64,000 bases of DNA from Bacteroidales bacterium M8 (GCA_001689495.1 LUJS01000023.1:124001-188000); one strand, 5' to 3'; shown: positions 50,755 to 60,005, counted from the stretch's first letter. Notes: a model not told the origin generated them from the letters alone. Numbers and translations are program-made.

Positions 50755-53034
50755 ATGGCAAAAGTAAGCAAACAGGAAGCGCTGGATTATCACAAATATC
50801 CACGCCCCGGAAAAATCGAGGTCATACCGACCAAACCCTATGCCACGCAGGCCGATCTGGGTCTGGCATACTCACCCGGTGTGGCCTATCCCTGTCTCGA
50901 GATCAAGGACGATCCGGACAAGGCTTATGATTATACCGACCGCGGCAATCTCGTGGCCGTGATTTCGAACGGTACCGCTGTGCTCGGTCTGGGCAACATC
51001 GGCGCTCTGGCAGGCAAGCCCGTTATGGAGGGCAAGGCTCTTCTGTTCAAGATTTTTGCCGGTCTTGACTGCTATGACATCGAGGTCGACGAGAAGGACC
51101 CCGAGAAGTTCATATCCATCGTCAAGGCCCTCGCTCCCACGTTCGGCGGCATCAACCTCGAGGACATCAAGGCCCCCGAGTGCTTTGAGATCGAGACCCG
51201 CCTGAAGAAGGAGCTCTCCATTCCCGTGATGCACGACGACCAGCACGGCACCGCCATCATATCGGCTGCCGGCCTGCTCAACGCCCTCGAGATTCAGGGC
51301 AAGAAGATCGAGGACATTCGTCTCGTGGTCAACGGCGCCGGCGCTGCCGCCGTGAGCTGTACCAAGCTCTACATGGCCCTCGGCGTGCGCAAGGAGAATG
51401 TCGTCATGGTCGACTCGAAGGGCGTCATCTCAGACCGCCGCACCGACCTCAACGCACAGAAGGCATTCTTTGCCACCTCGCGCGAGATCAACACGCTGGC
51501 CGAGGCCATGGTCGACGCCGACGTCTTCCTCGGCCTGTCGGTCAAGGACGTCGTGACCGCCGAGATGGTCAAGTCGATGGCTCCGCGTCCCATCGTGTTC
51601 GCCCTCGCAAACCCCGACCCCGAAATAGCATACGAGACAGCCATCTCGGCACGTCCCGACATCATCATGGCCACCGGCCGCTCGGACTATCCCAACCAGA
51701 TCAACAACGTGCTCGGATTCCCCTACATCTTCCGTGGCGCCCTCGACTGCGGTGCCACCGAGATCAACGAGACCATGAAGATCTATGCCGTCAAGGCCAT
51801 CGCCGAGATTGCCCGCATGCCGGTGCCCCCCGTGGTCAACGCCGCCTACGGCCGCTCTAACCTCAAGTTTGGCCGCGAGTACATCGTGCCCACCCCCTTC
51901 GACCCGCGTCTTCTCACCGCCGTGTCGCCCGCAGTGGCACGCGGCGCCATGGACAGCGGCGTGGCACGCCGTCCCATCGAGGACTGGGCCGCCTATGACG
52001 AGAAGCTGCTCCGCCTCAAGGGCAACGACCGCAAGTTCACCCGCCGCATCAACGAGGCCGCACGCTGCAACCCCAAGCGCGTGGTGTTTGCCGACGCCAA
52101 CACGGACAACATGCTCCGTGCCGCCGCCATCGCCGCCGCCGACGGCCTGTGCATACCCCTGCTGCTGGGCAACGAGGAGATGATCGGCAAGCGCGCCGAG
52201 CGTCTGGGCCTCGACATCTCGGGCATCGAGATCGTCAACCTGCGTCACGACCGCGAGGCTCCCCGCCGCGAGAAATATGCCCGCATGCTGGCCGAGAAAC
52301 GTCAGCGTCAGGGCGGCAACTACGAGAACTGTCTCGAGAAGATGTTCGAGCGCAGCTATTTCGGCATGATGATGGTCGAGAACGGCGATGCCGACGCATT
52401 CATCGCCGGCATCCGCTCGGCCAACAACGAGACCGCAGCCATAGCTCAGGAGGTCGTGGGCCTCAAGGACGGTTACAAGCACTTTGCATCGCTGCACGTG
52501 CTCGAGACCTCGAAGGGCACGTACTTCCTCGCCGACACCATGATCAACGGCACCACCGACGAGGAGACCCTCTTTGACATCACCCGCCTCACGGCCGACG
52601 CCGTCAAGTTCTTTGCACACGACCCCGTCATGGCCCTCGTGTCATACTCGAACTTCGGCTCGAACAACGAGGCCGAGTGCGCCAAGGTGCACAATGTCGT
52701 AGACCGCATGCACGAGCTCAACCCCGACCTCGCCATCGACGGTGAGATGCAGATCAACTATGCGTTCAACACCCCTGTGCGCGACAAGGTATTCCCCTTC
52801 AACCGCCTCAAGGGCAAGGATGTCAACACGCTGGTATTCCCCAACCTGTCTGCCGCCAACGCCGCATACCGCATCATGCTCGAGATGGGCGTGGGCGAGA
52901 GCATCGGCCCGATCCAGATGGGTCTGAAGAAGCCCATCCACTTCATCAACGTGGATGCCGAGGTGCGCGACATCATCAACCTGATCGCTGTCGCCGTGCT
53001 CGACGCCGCCGTGCTCGAGAGCTGTCTGGTCTGA
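50755..53034 (+). CDS. maeB: NADP-dependent malic enzyme with phosphotransacetylase-like C-terminus
   Basis: A 759-residue enzyme converting malate to pyruvate with CO2 release and NADPH formation. N-terminal malic domain: LGLAYSPGVAYPCLEI, NGTAVLGLGNIGALAGKPVM and HDDQHGTAIISAAGLLNAL. The NAD(P) loop is VVNGAGAAAVSC. Residues 430-759 form a PTA_PTB-like domain (VVFADANTDNMLRAA), regulatory in MaeB-type enzymes and usually sensitive to acetyl-CoA. Length is typical. Monocistronic with its own promoter and terminator. Confidence 0.94.
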   Translation: MAKVSKQEALDYHKYPRPGKIEVIPTKPYATQADLGLAYSPGVAYPCLEIKDDPDKAYDYTDRGNLVAVISNGTAVLGLGNIGALAGKPVMEGKALLFKIFAGLDCYDIEVDEKDPEKFISIVKALAPTFGGINLEDIKAPECFEIETRLKKELSIPVMHDDQHGTAIISAAGLLNALEIQGKKIEDIRLVVNGAGAAAVSCTKLYMALGVRKENVVMVDSKGVISDRRTDLNAQKAFFATSREINTLAEAMVDADVFLGLSVKDVVTAEMVKSMAPRPIVFALANPDPEIAYETAISARPDIIMATGRSDYPNQINNVLGFPYIFRGALDCGATEINETMKIYAVKAIAEIARMPVPPVVNAAYGRSNLKFGREYIVPTPFDPRLLTAVSPAVARGAMDSGVARRPIEDWAAYDEKLLRLKGNDRKFTRRINEAARCNPKRVVFADANTDNMLRAAAIAAADGLCIPLLLGNEEMIGKRAERLGLDISGIEIVNLRHDREAPRREKYARMLAEKRQRQGGNYENCLEKMFERSYFGMMMVENGDADAFIAGIRSANNETAAIAQEVVGLKDGYKHFASLHVLETSKGTYFLADTMINGTTDEETLFDITRLTADAVKFFAHDPVMALVSYSNFGSNNEAECAKVHNVVDRMHELNPDLAIDGEMQINYAFNTPVRDKVFPFNRLKGKDVNTLVFPNLSAANAAYRIMLEMGVGESIGPIQMGLKKPIHFINVDAEVRDIINLIAVAVLDAAVLESCLV

Positions 53035-53063
53035 GACACCGCATCGCACTGACATAAAATGAC

Positions 53064-53100
53064 AAAGCCTGCCGTCGGTCGCCGACGGCAGGCTTTTGTT
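53064..53100. terminator. Bidirectional terminator between maeB and the YbjN-like gene
   Basis: A 15-bp perfect stem (53064-53078 with 53082-53096) with loop TCG. AAA precedes it and TTTT follows. It serves maeB on plus and the minus-strand gene ending at 53119. Confidence 0.88.
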
Positions 53101-53118
53101 GTGTCCGGATGCTTGGCG

Positions 53119-53487
53119 TCAGGACCTGAGGTGACGGAAGAACTCCTCGGACGCATCGTCGAGCACGGTGAATATCGACATGAACAGGTCGTCGGGGGTG
53201 TTGGCGTCGGGGCAGAACTCGTATGAACACCACGCACCCTGCGAGTCGTCGTTGATGGTTATCTTGACCACGAACTTGGACATGTTGACACGGTTGGACG
53301 CCTCGAGCAGCTTCTCGCGCGGCACGCCGGCAGTGTCGCAGAGTATCACGACCTGCAGGAAGGGGCCTTCGTTCTTGAAGGCGAGATAGTTGACGTTGTT
53401 GACCATGAACGCGAAGAGGTTGTCGTGCTCCTCGTATCTGAAATTATTGCGGTCAAAAAACTTCTTTAGATATTCGTATGCGTGCAT
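53119..53487 (-). CDS. YbjN-like domain protein
   Basis: A 122-residue soluble acidic protein. The alternating pattern FRYEEHDNLFAFMVNNVNYL, then FLQVVILCDTAGVPREKLLEASNRVN, then MSKFVVKITIN, resembles the YbjN / type III chaperone-like fold (beta-alpha units around a central sheet). Function unknown. It has its own promoter facing away from padR, and a shared terminator. Confidence 0.68.
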   Translation of the reverse strand: MHAYEYLKKFFDRNNFRYEEHDNLFAFMVNNVNYLAFKNEGPFLQVVILCDTAGVPREKLLEASNRVNMSKFVVKITINDDSQGAWCSYEFCPDANTPDDLFMSIFTVLDDASEEFFRHLRS

Positions 53488-53512
53488 CGTTCAATAAAAT
53501 TAAGAGTCGATG

Positions 53513-53544
53513 TAAAGTTAGCTCCGAGGGGAGGGATATGCAAA
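53513..53544 (-). promoter_or_regulatory. Promoter of the YbjN-like gene
   Basis: On the minus strand TTTG (53544-53541), 20-bp spacer, then TAACTTTA (53520-53513), one mismatch from consensus. The start codon is 25 bp further. Confidence 0.5.
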
Positions 53545-53600
53545 TCAGGAGAGTCTTATTAACATAAATTTGCATAAAAGGTAATTTATTGTTAAATATG

Positions 53601-53623
53601 AGTACTATGTATTGCATAGTACT
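53601..53623. promoter_or_regulatory. Inverted repeat in padR promoter, candidate PadR operator
   Basis: AGTACTATG (53601-53609) and CATAGTACT (53615-53623) are perfect 9-bp arms around TATTG. The spacer holds the TTG of the -33 element, so a bound dimer would block transcription. PadR operators typically contain ATGT...ACAT-like dyads; ATG...CAT fits loosely. Confidence 0.7.
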
Positions 53624-53642
53624 ATAAAACTATCTACATTTG
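53612..53642 (+). promoter_or_regulatory. Promoter of padR-pspC
   Basis: TTG (53612-53614), 20-bp spacer, TACATTTG (53635-53642). The leader is about 35 nt. The -33 lies in the loop of a 9-bp inverted repeat. Confidence 0.6.
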
Positions 53643-53683
53643 CAACGTGAATTAATTCCAAAACCAAAACCTCGATTCCAAAT

Positions 53684-54031
53684 ATGCCAACAAGTATCGA
53701 CAATCTCAAATCGCAGATGCGCAAGGGTATGCTGGAGTTCTGCGTGCTGCTTCTGCTCAGACAGGGCGATGCATACGCCTCAGAGATGATAAGCCGTCTC
53801 AAGGACGCACACCTCATAGTGATGGAGGGCACGCTCTATCCGCTGCTGACACGTCTCAAGAACGACGGTCTGCTGTCCTATCGCTGGGAGGAGTCCACGC
53901 AGGGCCCGCCGCGCAAATATTATTCAATCACTCCTCTGGGCCACACGTTCCTGCAGCAGCTCACGTTGTCGTGGGACGAGATAGCCCGCTCAGTCAACAT
54001 CCTTCAGAATCAGTCAAAAGAAACAAAATGA
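53684..54031 (+). CDS. PadR family transcriptional regulator
   Basis: A 115-residue winged-helix protein. The PadR core is clear: QMRKGMLEFCVLLLLRQGD, then AYASEMISRLKDA, then MEGTLYPLLTRLKNDGLLSY and GPPRKYYSITPLGHTFL, ending in a short dimerisation helix. PadR proteins usually repress their own operon. The stop overlaps the pspC-domain gene by 4 bp, so the pair is co-translated; the upstream dyad supports autoregulation. Confidence 0.92.
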   Translation: MPTSIDNLKSQMRKGMLEFCVLLLLRQGDAYASEMISRLKDAHLIVMEGTLYPLLTRLKNDGLLSYRWEESTQGPPRKYYSITPLGHTFLQQLTLSWDEIARSVNILQNQSKETK

Positions 54032-55095
54032 AAAAAGCATTTCCTGCCAACATAGACGGCAAAATATTTTATATAGACGAGGACGCCTATACCCTGCTCA
54101 ACAATTATCTGACCCAGCTCCGGTCGGCCTTTCCCGGCCCCGAGGGCGAGGAGATCGTGACCGACATCGAGAGCCGCATCCGCGAGCTGTTCGACGAGCG
54201 TACATCTGCCGGTCAGGCGGTGATAGTGATAGACGACGTCAACCGCGTCATCGACATCATGGGGCGCCCCGAGGAGATTTCGGGCGAGGGCGACAACGGT
54301 GCCGCATACAATGTCGGCGGCCCCTCGGTGCCTCCGCCCTACGAGGGCGAGGTGTCCAAGCATCTCTATCGCGACGAGCGCAACAAGGTGTTCGGCGGCG
54401 TGCTCTCGGGCCTCGGACACTATCTGGGCTGGGACATCACGGTGATGCGCGTGCTGACGGTGATACTGGCCGTCTGCTCGTATTTCTGGCCCCTCGTGCT
54501 GATATATGTCGTGGCTTGGATGGTGATTCCGCCCGCCCGCACCCCGCGCCAGATACTCGAGATGCAGGGGCGCCCGGTCAACATCAAGAGCGTGGGCCAG
54601 ACGGTGGTCGACGCGACCTCGGGCGTGGTGTCCGAGGCCTCGCGAGGCGTCGGCGACTTCATCAACAGCTTCTTTCAGATAGTGGGCGTGTTCCTGATGG
54701 GCTTCCTCGGATTCATCGGCGCCATGGCCGCCGCAACGACCATCATCATCGCTCTCTGCATCATTGCCGGCATGGTCTGCCTGAGCATCGGCGCCGGTTT
54801 CAGCCTGCTCGACGCATTCGACATATCGTCGGCGGCACCCTATCTCGAGGGCTGGGGCATGACGCTGGTCATGCTGGCCGTGGCGCTGCCCATGCTTGCG
54901 CTGACTTGGGCCGGATGCACGGTCGTGTTCAAGGCTCCGGCCATCCCGAAGAACCTGATAGTCACCGGCATCGTCTTCGAGGTGCTCTTCATCGTCGCCG
55001 CCGCCGTGCTGATGAATCTCGGCAAGGGCGTCGAGGCTGCCGAGTTTGCCTTCGTCACCCTGCCGGCGGCAGTCTCGGCCCTGCCCGTGGCCTGA
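54028..55095 (+). CDS. PspC domain membrane protein
   Basis: A 355-residue protein. Residues 1-100 are soluble, with IRELFDERTSAGQAVIVIDD and VIDIMGRPEEI. A PspC domain follows (about 110-175): HLYRDERNKVFGGVLSGLGH, then YLGWDITVMRVLTVILAV, with a hydrophobic helix. Four or five more transmembrane helices fill 220-350. PspC senses envelope stress in proteobacteria; here PadR coupling makes a stress-response unit likely but unproven. ATG 54028 overlaps padR's stop. Confidence 0.87.
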   Translation: MKKAFPANIDGKIFYIDEDAYTLLNNYLTQLRSAFPGPEGEEIVTDIESRIRELFDERTSAGQAVIVIDDVNRVIDIMGRPEEISGEGDNGAAYNVGGPSVPPPYEGEVSKHLYRDERNKVFGGVLSGLGHYLGWDITVMRVLTVILAVCSYFWPLVLIYVVAWMVIPPARTPRQILEMQGRPVNIKSVGQTVVDATSGVVSEASRGVGDFINSFFQIVGVFLMGFLGFIGAMAAATTIIIALCIIAGMVCLSIGAGFSLLDAFDISSAAPYLEGWGMTLVMLAVALPMLALTWAGCTVVFKAPAIPKNLIVTGIVFEVLFIVAAAVLMNLGKGVEAAEFAFVTLPAAVSALPVA

Positions 55096-55099
55096 GGGG

Positions 55100-55996
55100 T
55101 CACTGGCCGTACAGCCTGAGCGTCTCGCGCAGTGATGTCGTCACCATGGCCTTGAGCTCGGGTGGCGACACCACCGTGACGCGCGGCCCCAGCGAGAGTA
55201 TCTCCTGCACGAAGTCGTCGGTCAGGCGCAGCCTGTAGTGAAACAGCGAATAGTCGTCGTGTATGCTCTCGCTCTGCGAGTGGTGCAGGGGCAGGGCCCT
55301 GAGATACTTGGCCTGACGCGGATCGGTGCGCAGCACTATGTCCTTGGCCTCGCCCTGCGAGAAGATGATGCCGAATGCGTCGCGCACATACTCCTCGGGG
55401 TCGAACAGCGGGTCGGGCACGAAGGTCTCGTCGCCCACCGTCACGTCCTCCATGCGGTCGAGGGCATAGGTCTTGATGCGGCCGTCGGCGGTGTTGCGCC
55501 CGGTCACATACCAGCGCTGGCGGAAAATCTTAAGGAAATACGGCTCGACACTCACCCCCTTGGTGGGTGTCGATCGTGTATATGGCCGGTAGGTGAATCT
55601 GAGCGGGCGGTTCTCGCGCAGGGCCGTCACCACCTGCGACAGATATAGGCGCGCCGAGGGCACGTCCTCGAGAAAAATCCTGTCCGAGGCGTCTGACACG
55701 CTGGCAAGGACATTGCTCATCGCCGCCGAGTTGAGCAGCCAGTCGGTCATCCCCTCGCGGTGCTGGTCGCCCGCGGCGATCGAATACTCGTATGTCGCGG
55801 GGTTGCACTCGATGTTGATGTTGAACAGCTCCTCGATGGCGTTGCGATAGTTGTAGAACGTGCGGCGGGGCAGCGGCGACCCCTCCGAGACGGGTGACCG
55901 CAGCCACAGCTCGCTCAGTTTCTCGCGCGTTATGGCACCATGGCGTCTGATGGTATCAATGAGCCATACATATCGGCCCAGCAGGTTTCGTGACAT
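55100..55996 (-). CDS. WYL domain transcriptional regulator
   Basis: A 298-residue protein with an N-terminal winged helix (LIDTIRRHGAITREKLSELW), a middle helical part and a WYL domain (about 135-230): RPLRFTYRPYTRSTPTK, then IFRQRWYVTGRNTADGR and IKTYALDRMEDVTV, and a WCX-like tail. Such regulators sense ligands, often nucleotides, and control DNA-damage or defence genes. It ends 4 bp from the convergent pspC gene with no terminator between them. Target genes are unknown. Confidence 0.88.
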   Translation of the reverse strand: MSRNLLGRYVWLIDTIRRHGAITREKLSELWLRSPVSEGSPLPRRTFYNYRNAIEELFNINIECNPATYEYSIAAGDQHREGMTDWLLNSAAMSNVLASVSDASDRIFLEDVPSARLYLSQVVTALRENRPLRFTYRPYTRSTPTKGVSVEPYFLKIFRQRWYVTGRNTADGRIKTYALDRMEDVTVGDETFVPDPLFDPEEYVRDAFGIIFSQGEAKDIVLRTDPRQAKYLRALPLHHSQSESIHDDYSLFHYRLRLTDDFVQEILSLGPRVTVVSPPELKAMVTTSLRETLRLYGQ

Positions 55997-56017
55997 ATCT
56001 TGAATCGGTTTTTTCGG

Positions 56018-56889
56018 TCAGTCGGCAGCTATCGAGGCTGCGGTTGAATTGAGTTGCATGCACACCGGGCGGGTCAGTTGCCGCATCGAGTCGTCGGGCG
56101 GAGCCAAGATTAGGAGCCTGCCCTCGAGGCACCGGTCAAAGTCTGTGGCGGCGGGCTTGAAGCGTTCGCCCAGCGGCTCGTTGCGTATCAGGATTGTCTT
56201 GCCGCCCCATTCCTCGGCGAGGGCGCGTATCTCCTTCTCGTCCCTGCTGATGAAGGGCGACACCAGCACCCCGCCGTTGGCCGCGCAATAGAGCCAGCGC
56301 TCGCGGCAGGCGGCACGCTCGGCCTCGCCGTCGGCCCTGTGCACCACCACCTGCTCCCTGAACGGATTGTCCAGCAACTGCACGTTGCCATAGGCATGCC
56401 ACACCCTCCCCCCCCGACAACGACATCATTCACCCTCCGAAAAAAGTCGGGGTGCTGTTTGCGGACAATCAGCCTGCGCGGATTGTCACGGATATAGTCT
56501 ACAAGGACCTTGAGCGAGCGGCTGCGGCGTAGAATCTGGTCGTTGAAGCCGTTCTCGAAGACCGAGGGGATTCCACAGGCCTCATTGACACGGATTTTCC
56601 ATCGGGCAATATAATATCCGAGCTTCTCGGGCAGCGGTGCGGTGGCAAACAGAAGGATGTGTACATGATCCGGCATAACGATATATTGCAGAATCCTGAT
56701 GCGCTCCTCGAGTTCGGGAAATCTGATTATCTGCTTCCGGATCTCCCTGCCGATGGCCGTGATTTTGAGCTCGGACCCGTCGACAAATGCAAATGGCGGA
56801 GTGGCGTCCCTCTTGTTGACGGTTATCATATAGATGCATCTGCAACGATAGTCGTGCCACGGTGCGCGGTATATCTGCTGGCTTCTCAT
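56018..56889 (-). pseudogene. REP-associated IS200-like Y1 transposase with extra C-terminal domain, frameshifted at a G8 tract
   Basis: The first frame (56889 to about 56410) encodes a TnpA_REP/RayT domain: VMPDHVHILLFATAPLPEKL (HUH histidines) and LVDYIRDNPRRL (catalytic Tyr). Just past the domain a run of eight G on the minus strand (56415-56408) shifts the frame. In the other frame the protein continues as VWHAYGNVQLLDNPFREQVV, then YCAANGGVLVSPFISRDEKE, to 56018. The C-terminal half recurs with RayT in Bacteroidales, so one gene is intended. One extra G, or a -1 slip, restores it. It may be a pseudogene, phase-variable or frameshift-expressed. Confidence 0.8.
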
Positions 56890-56904
56890 CTCGTCTATGG
56901 TCGG

Positions 56905-56975
56905 GAGAACTGAAGTTCTCTGCTTTTACGAATTCTGATTGGCTGTTTCGTTTTTCTGCCCGGAACTTCAGTTCC
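56905..56975. repeat. Pair of REP-like palindromes beside the RayT gene
   Basis: GAGAACT-GA-AGTTCTC (56905-56920) and GGAACT-TC-AGTTCC (56962-56975) are self-complementary hairpins sharing GAACT/AGTTC, arranged head-to-head 41 bp apart between the transposase start and the comM stop. REP sequences are the usual substrate of RayT proteins. Confidence 0.65.
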
Positions 56976-58577
56976 TCAGAAAGGCACTTGGGTGGAGTTG
57001 GTGCTCCCCCACGAGGCGCGGTCGAGGTTGCGGTAGGCGAGGGCTTCCTGTAGGTGGTGGGTGAGGACGGGGGCGTCGGCGGCCTCGCGCAGGGTCATGC
57101 CGGCCGAGAGGGAGTAGTCGAGGTCGGCGATGGTGCGGGCCACCTTGAGTATGCGGTCGTAGGCGCGGGCGCTCATGTCGAGCCGCGTCATCGTGTCTTG
57201 CAGCAGGCGCATGCCCTTGTCGTCGAGCTTGGCGTGACGTCCCAGCAGGCGGCTGTTCATCTGGGCGTTGCAGTGTATGCCCGGCTCGTCGGCAAAGCGC
57301 GTGGCCTGCACCTGACGGGCCCTGATGACGCGGGCGCGTATATCCTCGCTCCTCTCGGCGGGGGCCGACGAGGCGAGGGCCTCGAACGGCACGGGCAGTA
57401 TCTCGCACTGCAGGTCTATGCGGTCGAGCAGCGGGCCCGAGATGCGGTTGAGGTATTTGCGCACGGCTCCGGGCGGACACTGGCACTCTTTGGTGGGGTG
57501 GTTGTAATATCCGCACGGACAGGGGTTCATGCTGGCCACGAGCATGAATCCCGCCGGATAGTCTATCGAGTATTTGGCGCGCGAGATGGAGATGTGACGG
57601 TCTTCGAGGGGCTGGCGCATCACCTCGAGCACCTGACGGGTGAACTCGGGAAACTCGTCGAGGAACAGCACGCCGTTGTGGGCCAGCGAGATCTCGCCGG
57701 GGTGGGGGTTCGACCCTCCGCCCACCAGAGCCACGGGCGATATGGTGTGGTGCGGCGAGCGATAGGGGCGCGAGGTCATGAGGTGCGAGCCGCCCTTGAG
57801 CTTGCCCGCCACCGAGTGTATCTTGGTGGTCTCGAGAGCCTCGTGCAGCGTGAGCGGGGGCAGGATGGTGGGTATGCGCTTGGCCATCATTGACTTGCCC
57901 GACCCGGGAGGGCCTACCAGCAGTATGTTGTGACCACCGGCGCATGCCACCTCGAGGGCGCGCTTGACGGCTTCCTGACCCTTGACCTCAGAGAAGTCGA
58001 AGTCGAAGACGTCGGCGGCCTTGGCAAACTCGGCGCGGGTGTCGACGACCTCGGGGGCGAGGTCGATGGTGCCGGTGAGGAAGTCGGTGACCTGACGCAG
58101 CGTGCTGACGCCATAGACCTCGATGTTGTTGACCACGGCGGCCTCGGCCACGTTGGCCTGAGGGACTATCATGCCTTTGAATCCCATCTGGCGGGCCTTG
58201 ATGGCCATGGGCAGCACGCCGCGTATGGGCAGCACGGAGCCGTCGAGCGACAGCTCGCCCATGATCATGAACTGCTCGAGGGGCCTGACGCAGTTGATCT
58301 GTTCGCAGGCCGACAGTATGCTCACGGCGATGGGCAGGTCATAGGCGGCCCCCTCCTTGCGCACGTCGGCGGGCGAGAGGTTGACCACCATGTTGCGTCT
58401 GGGCCACGTGAATCCGGTCTGGGTGATGGCCGAGAGGACGCGCTGATGGCTCTCGCGGACTGCCGTGTCGGCCATGCCTACGAGCGAGAACGAGACACCC
58501 TGACGGGCGGCCACCTCGATGGTGACGATGATGGCGTCGATGCCCTGTACGGCAGCGCCGTGAGTCTTTACCAGCAT
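56976..58577 (-). CDS. comM: ComM/YifB family Mg-chelatase-like AAA+ ATPase
   Basis: A 533-residue AAA+ helicase. N-terminal YifB part: LVKTHGAAVQGIDAIIVTIE and VNLSPADVRKEGAAYDLPIA. The AAA+ core has Walker A LLVGPPGSGKSMMAKRIP and Walker B AHNGVLFLDEFPEF. The Mg-chelatase C-terminal segment includes MNPCPCGYYNHPTKECQCPP and YLNRISGPLLDRIDLQCEI. In naturally competent bacteria ComM promotes branch migration during transformation; in Bacteroidota its role is inferred. It starts 9 bp after the GH28 gene. Confidence 0.94.
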   Translation of the reverse strand: MLVKTHGAAVQGIDAIIVTIEVAARQGVSFSLVGMADTAVRESHQRVLSAITQTGFTWPRRNMVVNLSPADVRKEGAAYDLPIAVSILSACEQINCVRPLEQFMIMGELSLDGSVLPIRGVLPMAIKARQMGFKGMIVPQANVAEAAVVNNIEVYGVSTLRQVTDFLTGTIDLAPEVVDTRAEFAKAADVFDFDFSEVKGQEAVKRALEVACAGGHNILLVGPPGSGKSMMAKRIPTILPPLTLHEALETTKIHSVAGKLKGGSHLMTSRPYRSPHHTISPVALVGGGSNPHPGEISLAHNGVLFLDEFPEFTRQVLEVMRQPLEDRHISISRAKYSIDYPAGFMLVASMNPCPCGYYNHPTKECQCPPGAVRKYLNRISGPLLDRIDLQCEILPVPFEALASSAPAERSEDIRARVIRARQVQATRFADEPGIHCNAQMNSRLLGRHAKLDDKGMRLLQDTMTRLDMSARAYDRILKVARTIADLDYSLSAGMTLREAADAPVLTHHLQEALAYRNLDRASWGSTNSTQVPF

Positions 58578-58586
58578 TATGAATTA

Positions 58587-60005
58587 TTATTGTTGTTTTC
58601 CTTCGGGGATGAGGCGGACATCCTTGAGGTTGAGCGTGGCGGTCTTGTCGTCGATGGCCGTGGGGGCGTCGCGATAGACGAACGTCGAGTTGGTGATGTC
58701 GATGTCATAGACGCACTTCAGGCCCTCGATGCCCGATGCGGCGATGGCCTTGCGGCAGCCGTTGCAGGTCACCTCCGAGATGTGTATGTCGGTGAACTCG
58801 GGCACGTTGACCAGCTCCTTGGGCTGTTCGGCGGCCTTGTCGGCGGCTCCGGCGGGGCGGTCGGCATAGGTACACTCAAACACGATGGCGTCGCCGGCAA
58901 TGTCGTTCATCACTATGTCCTTGATGTATATGTCCTTGGTCTTGCCGCCGCGGCCAATGCCGCTCTTGAATCGCAGGCCTATGTCAGTGCCCGACATGCG
59001 GGTGTCCATGCACACTATGCGCTCCATGCCGCAGATGTCCTCGCTGCCTATCACGAATCCGCCGTGACCGTGAAACGCGGTGCAGTGGCGTATCAGGATG
59101 TCGGCGCAGCCGTTGACGAGGGCCTTCTCCTTATACTCGCCGCTCTTGAGGCAGAATCCGTCATCGCCCGCGTCGATGGTCGAGTTGACCACCAGCACCT
59201 TGTGGCAGTCGCTCAGGTCGATGGCGTCGGCGTTCTGGGCGTTCCACGGAGCGCGCACGGTGATGCCGTCGATTATGACGTTGAGCGAGTTGAAGGGGTG
59301 GACGTGAAACTTGGGCGCGTTCTGGAAAGTGACCCCCTCGAGCAGTATCCCCTCGCAGTGATAGACGCGAAACAGGTCGTTGCGCATCTTCTCCTGCTTC
59401 TCGGGCGTGGCGGCCACGTTGGCATAGCCATAGCGCGAGTCCCACGGATAATAGAGGTCGCCTTTCTTGTTCTCGACGCCCCCTTGGGCCTTGTATGCCT
59501 TCCACTCGACATCGCTCACCTTGCCGCGCTTGACGGGGCGCCACTCGTGGCCGCGGCCGTCGATGATGCCCTCGCCGGTGATGCCGATGTTCTTGCAGCG
59601 GGTGGCGGTGATGCCGGGCAGCACGCGCTTGGCCTTGGGGTCGGGGTCGACATAGAGGCTCTTGTCGGGCGAGAAGAGGATGATGGCATTCTTGTCGAGG
59701 TTGAGGCAGATGTTGCTCTTGAGCTCGATGGGGCCGGTGAGCCAGACGCCGGCGGGAATCTCGAGCACGCCGCCCCCCTGAGCCGAAAGGCTCTCGATGC
59801 CGCGGGCAAACGCCTCGGTGCACAGCGTGACGCCGTCGCCCTTGGCGCCGAAGTCGGTCAGCGCCACGTGGCGGTCAGGGAAGGTGACGGGGCTCACCTG
59901 AGCCACCCCGACGGGGAGGCCGGTGTAGTAACCTGAATAGTCCTTGACTGCACCCGACACGGTGGCCGCGAGCAGCAGTGACAGCAGCAAAAACATTTTT
60001 CTCAT
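58587..60005 (-). CDS. Glycoside hydrolase family 28 polygalacturonase-like, exported
   Basis: A 472-residue parallel beta-helix enzyme with a signal peptide (MFLLLSLLLAATVSGAV). GH28 motifs: NADAIDLSD, AGDDGFCLKSG (the catalytic Asp pair 281-282), FHGHGGFVIGSE and LRFKSG (R-x-K). It probably hydrolyses galacturonic or related pectic linkages in the periplasm; no T9SS tail is seen. ATG 60005 places the signal peptide correctly; the upstream extension to 60104 is unlikely. A divergent promoter region separates it from the GH10 gene. Confidence 0.92.
   Translation of the reverse strand: MRKMFLLLSLLLAATVSGAVKDYSGYYTGLPVGVAQVSPVTFPDRHVALTDFGAKGDGVTLCTEAFARGIESLSAQGGGVLEIPAGVWLTGPIELKSNICLNLDKNAIILFSPDKSLYVDPDPKAKRVLPGITATRCKNIGITGEGIIDGRGHEWRPVKRGKVSDVEWKAYKAQGGVENKKGDLYYPWDSRYGYANVAATPEKQEKMRNDLFRVYHCEGILLEGVTFQNAPKFHVHPFNSLNVIIDGITVRAPWNAQNADAIDLSDCHKVLVVNSTIDAGDDGFCLKSGEYKEKALVNGCADILIRHCTAFHGHGGFVIGSEDICGMERIVCMDTRMSGTDIGLRFKSGIGRGGKTKDIYIKDIVMNDIAGDAIVFECTYADRPAGAADKAAEQPKELVNVPEFTDIHISEVTCNGCRKAIAASGIEGLKCVYDIDITNSTFVYRDAPTAIDDKTATLNLKDVRLIPEGKQQ

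Noticed and set aside
57930..59936. 668-codon plus-strand frame spanning comM and GH28
   Set aside because: It crosses two genes on the other strand and shows only shadow composition.
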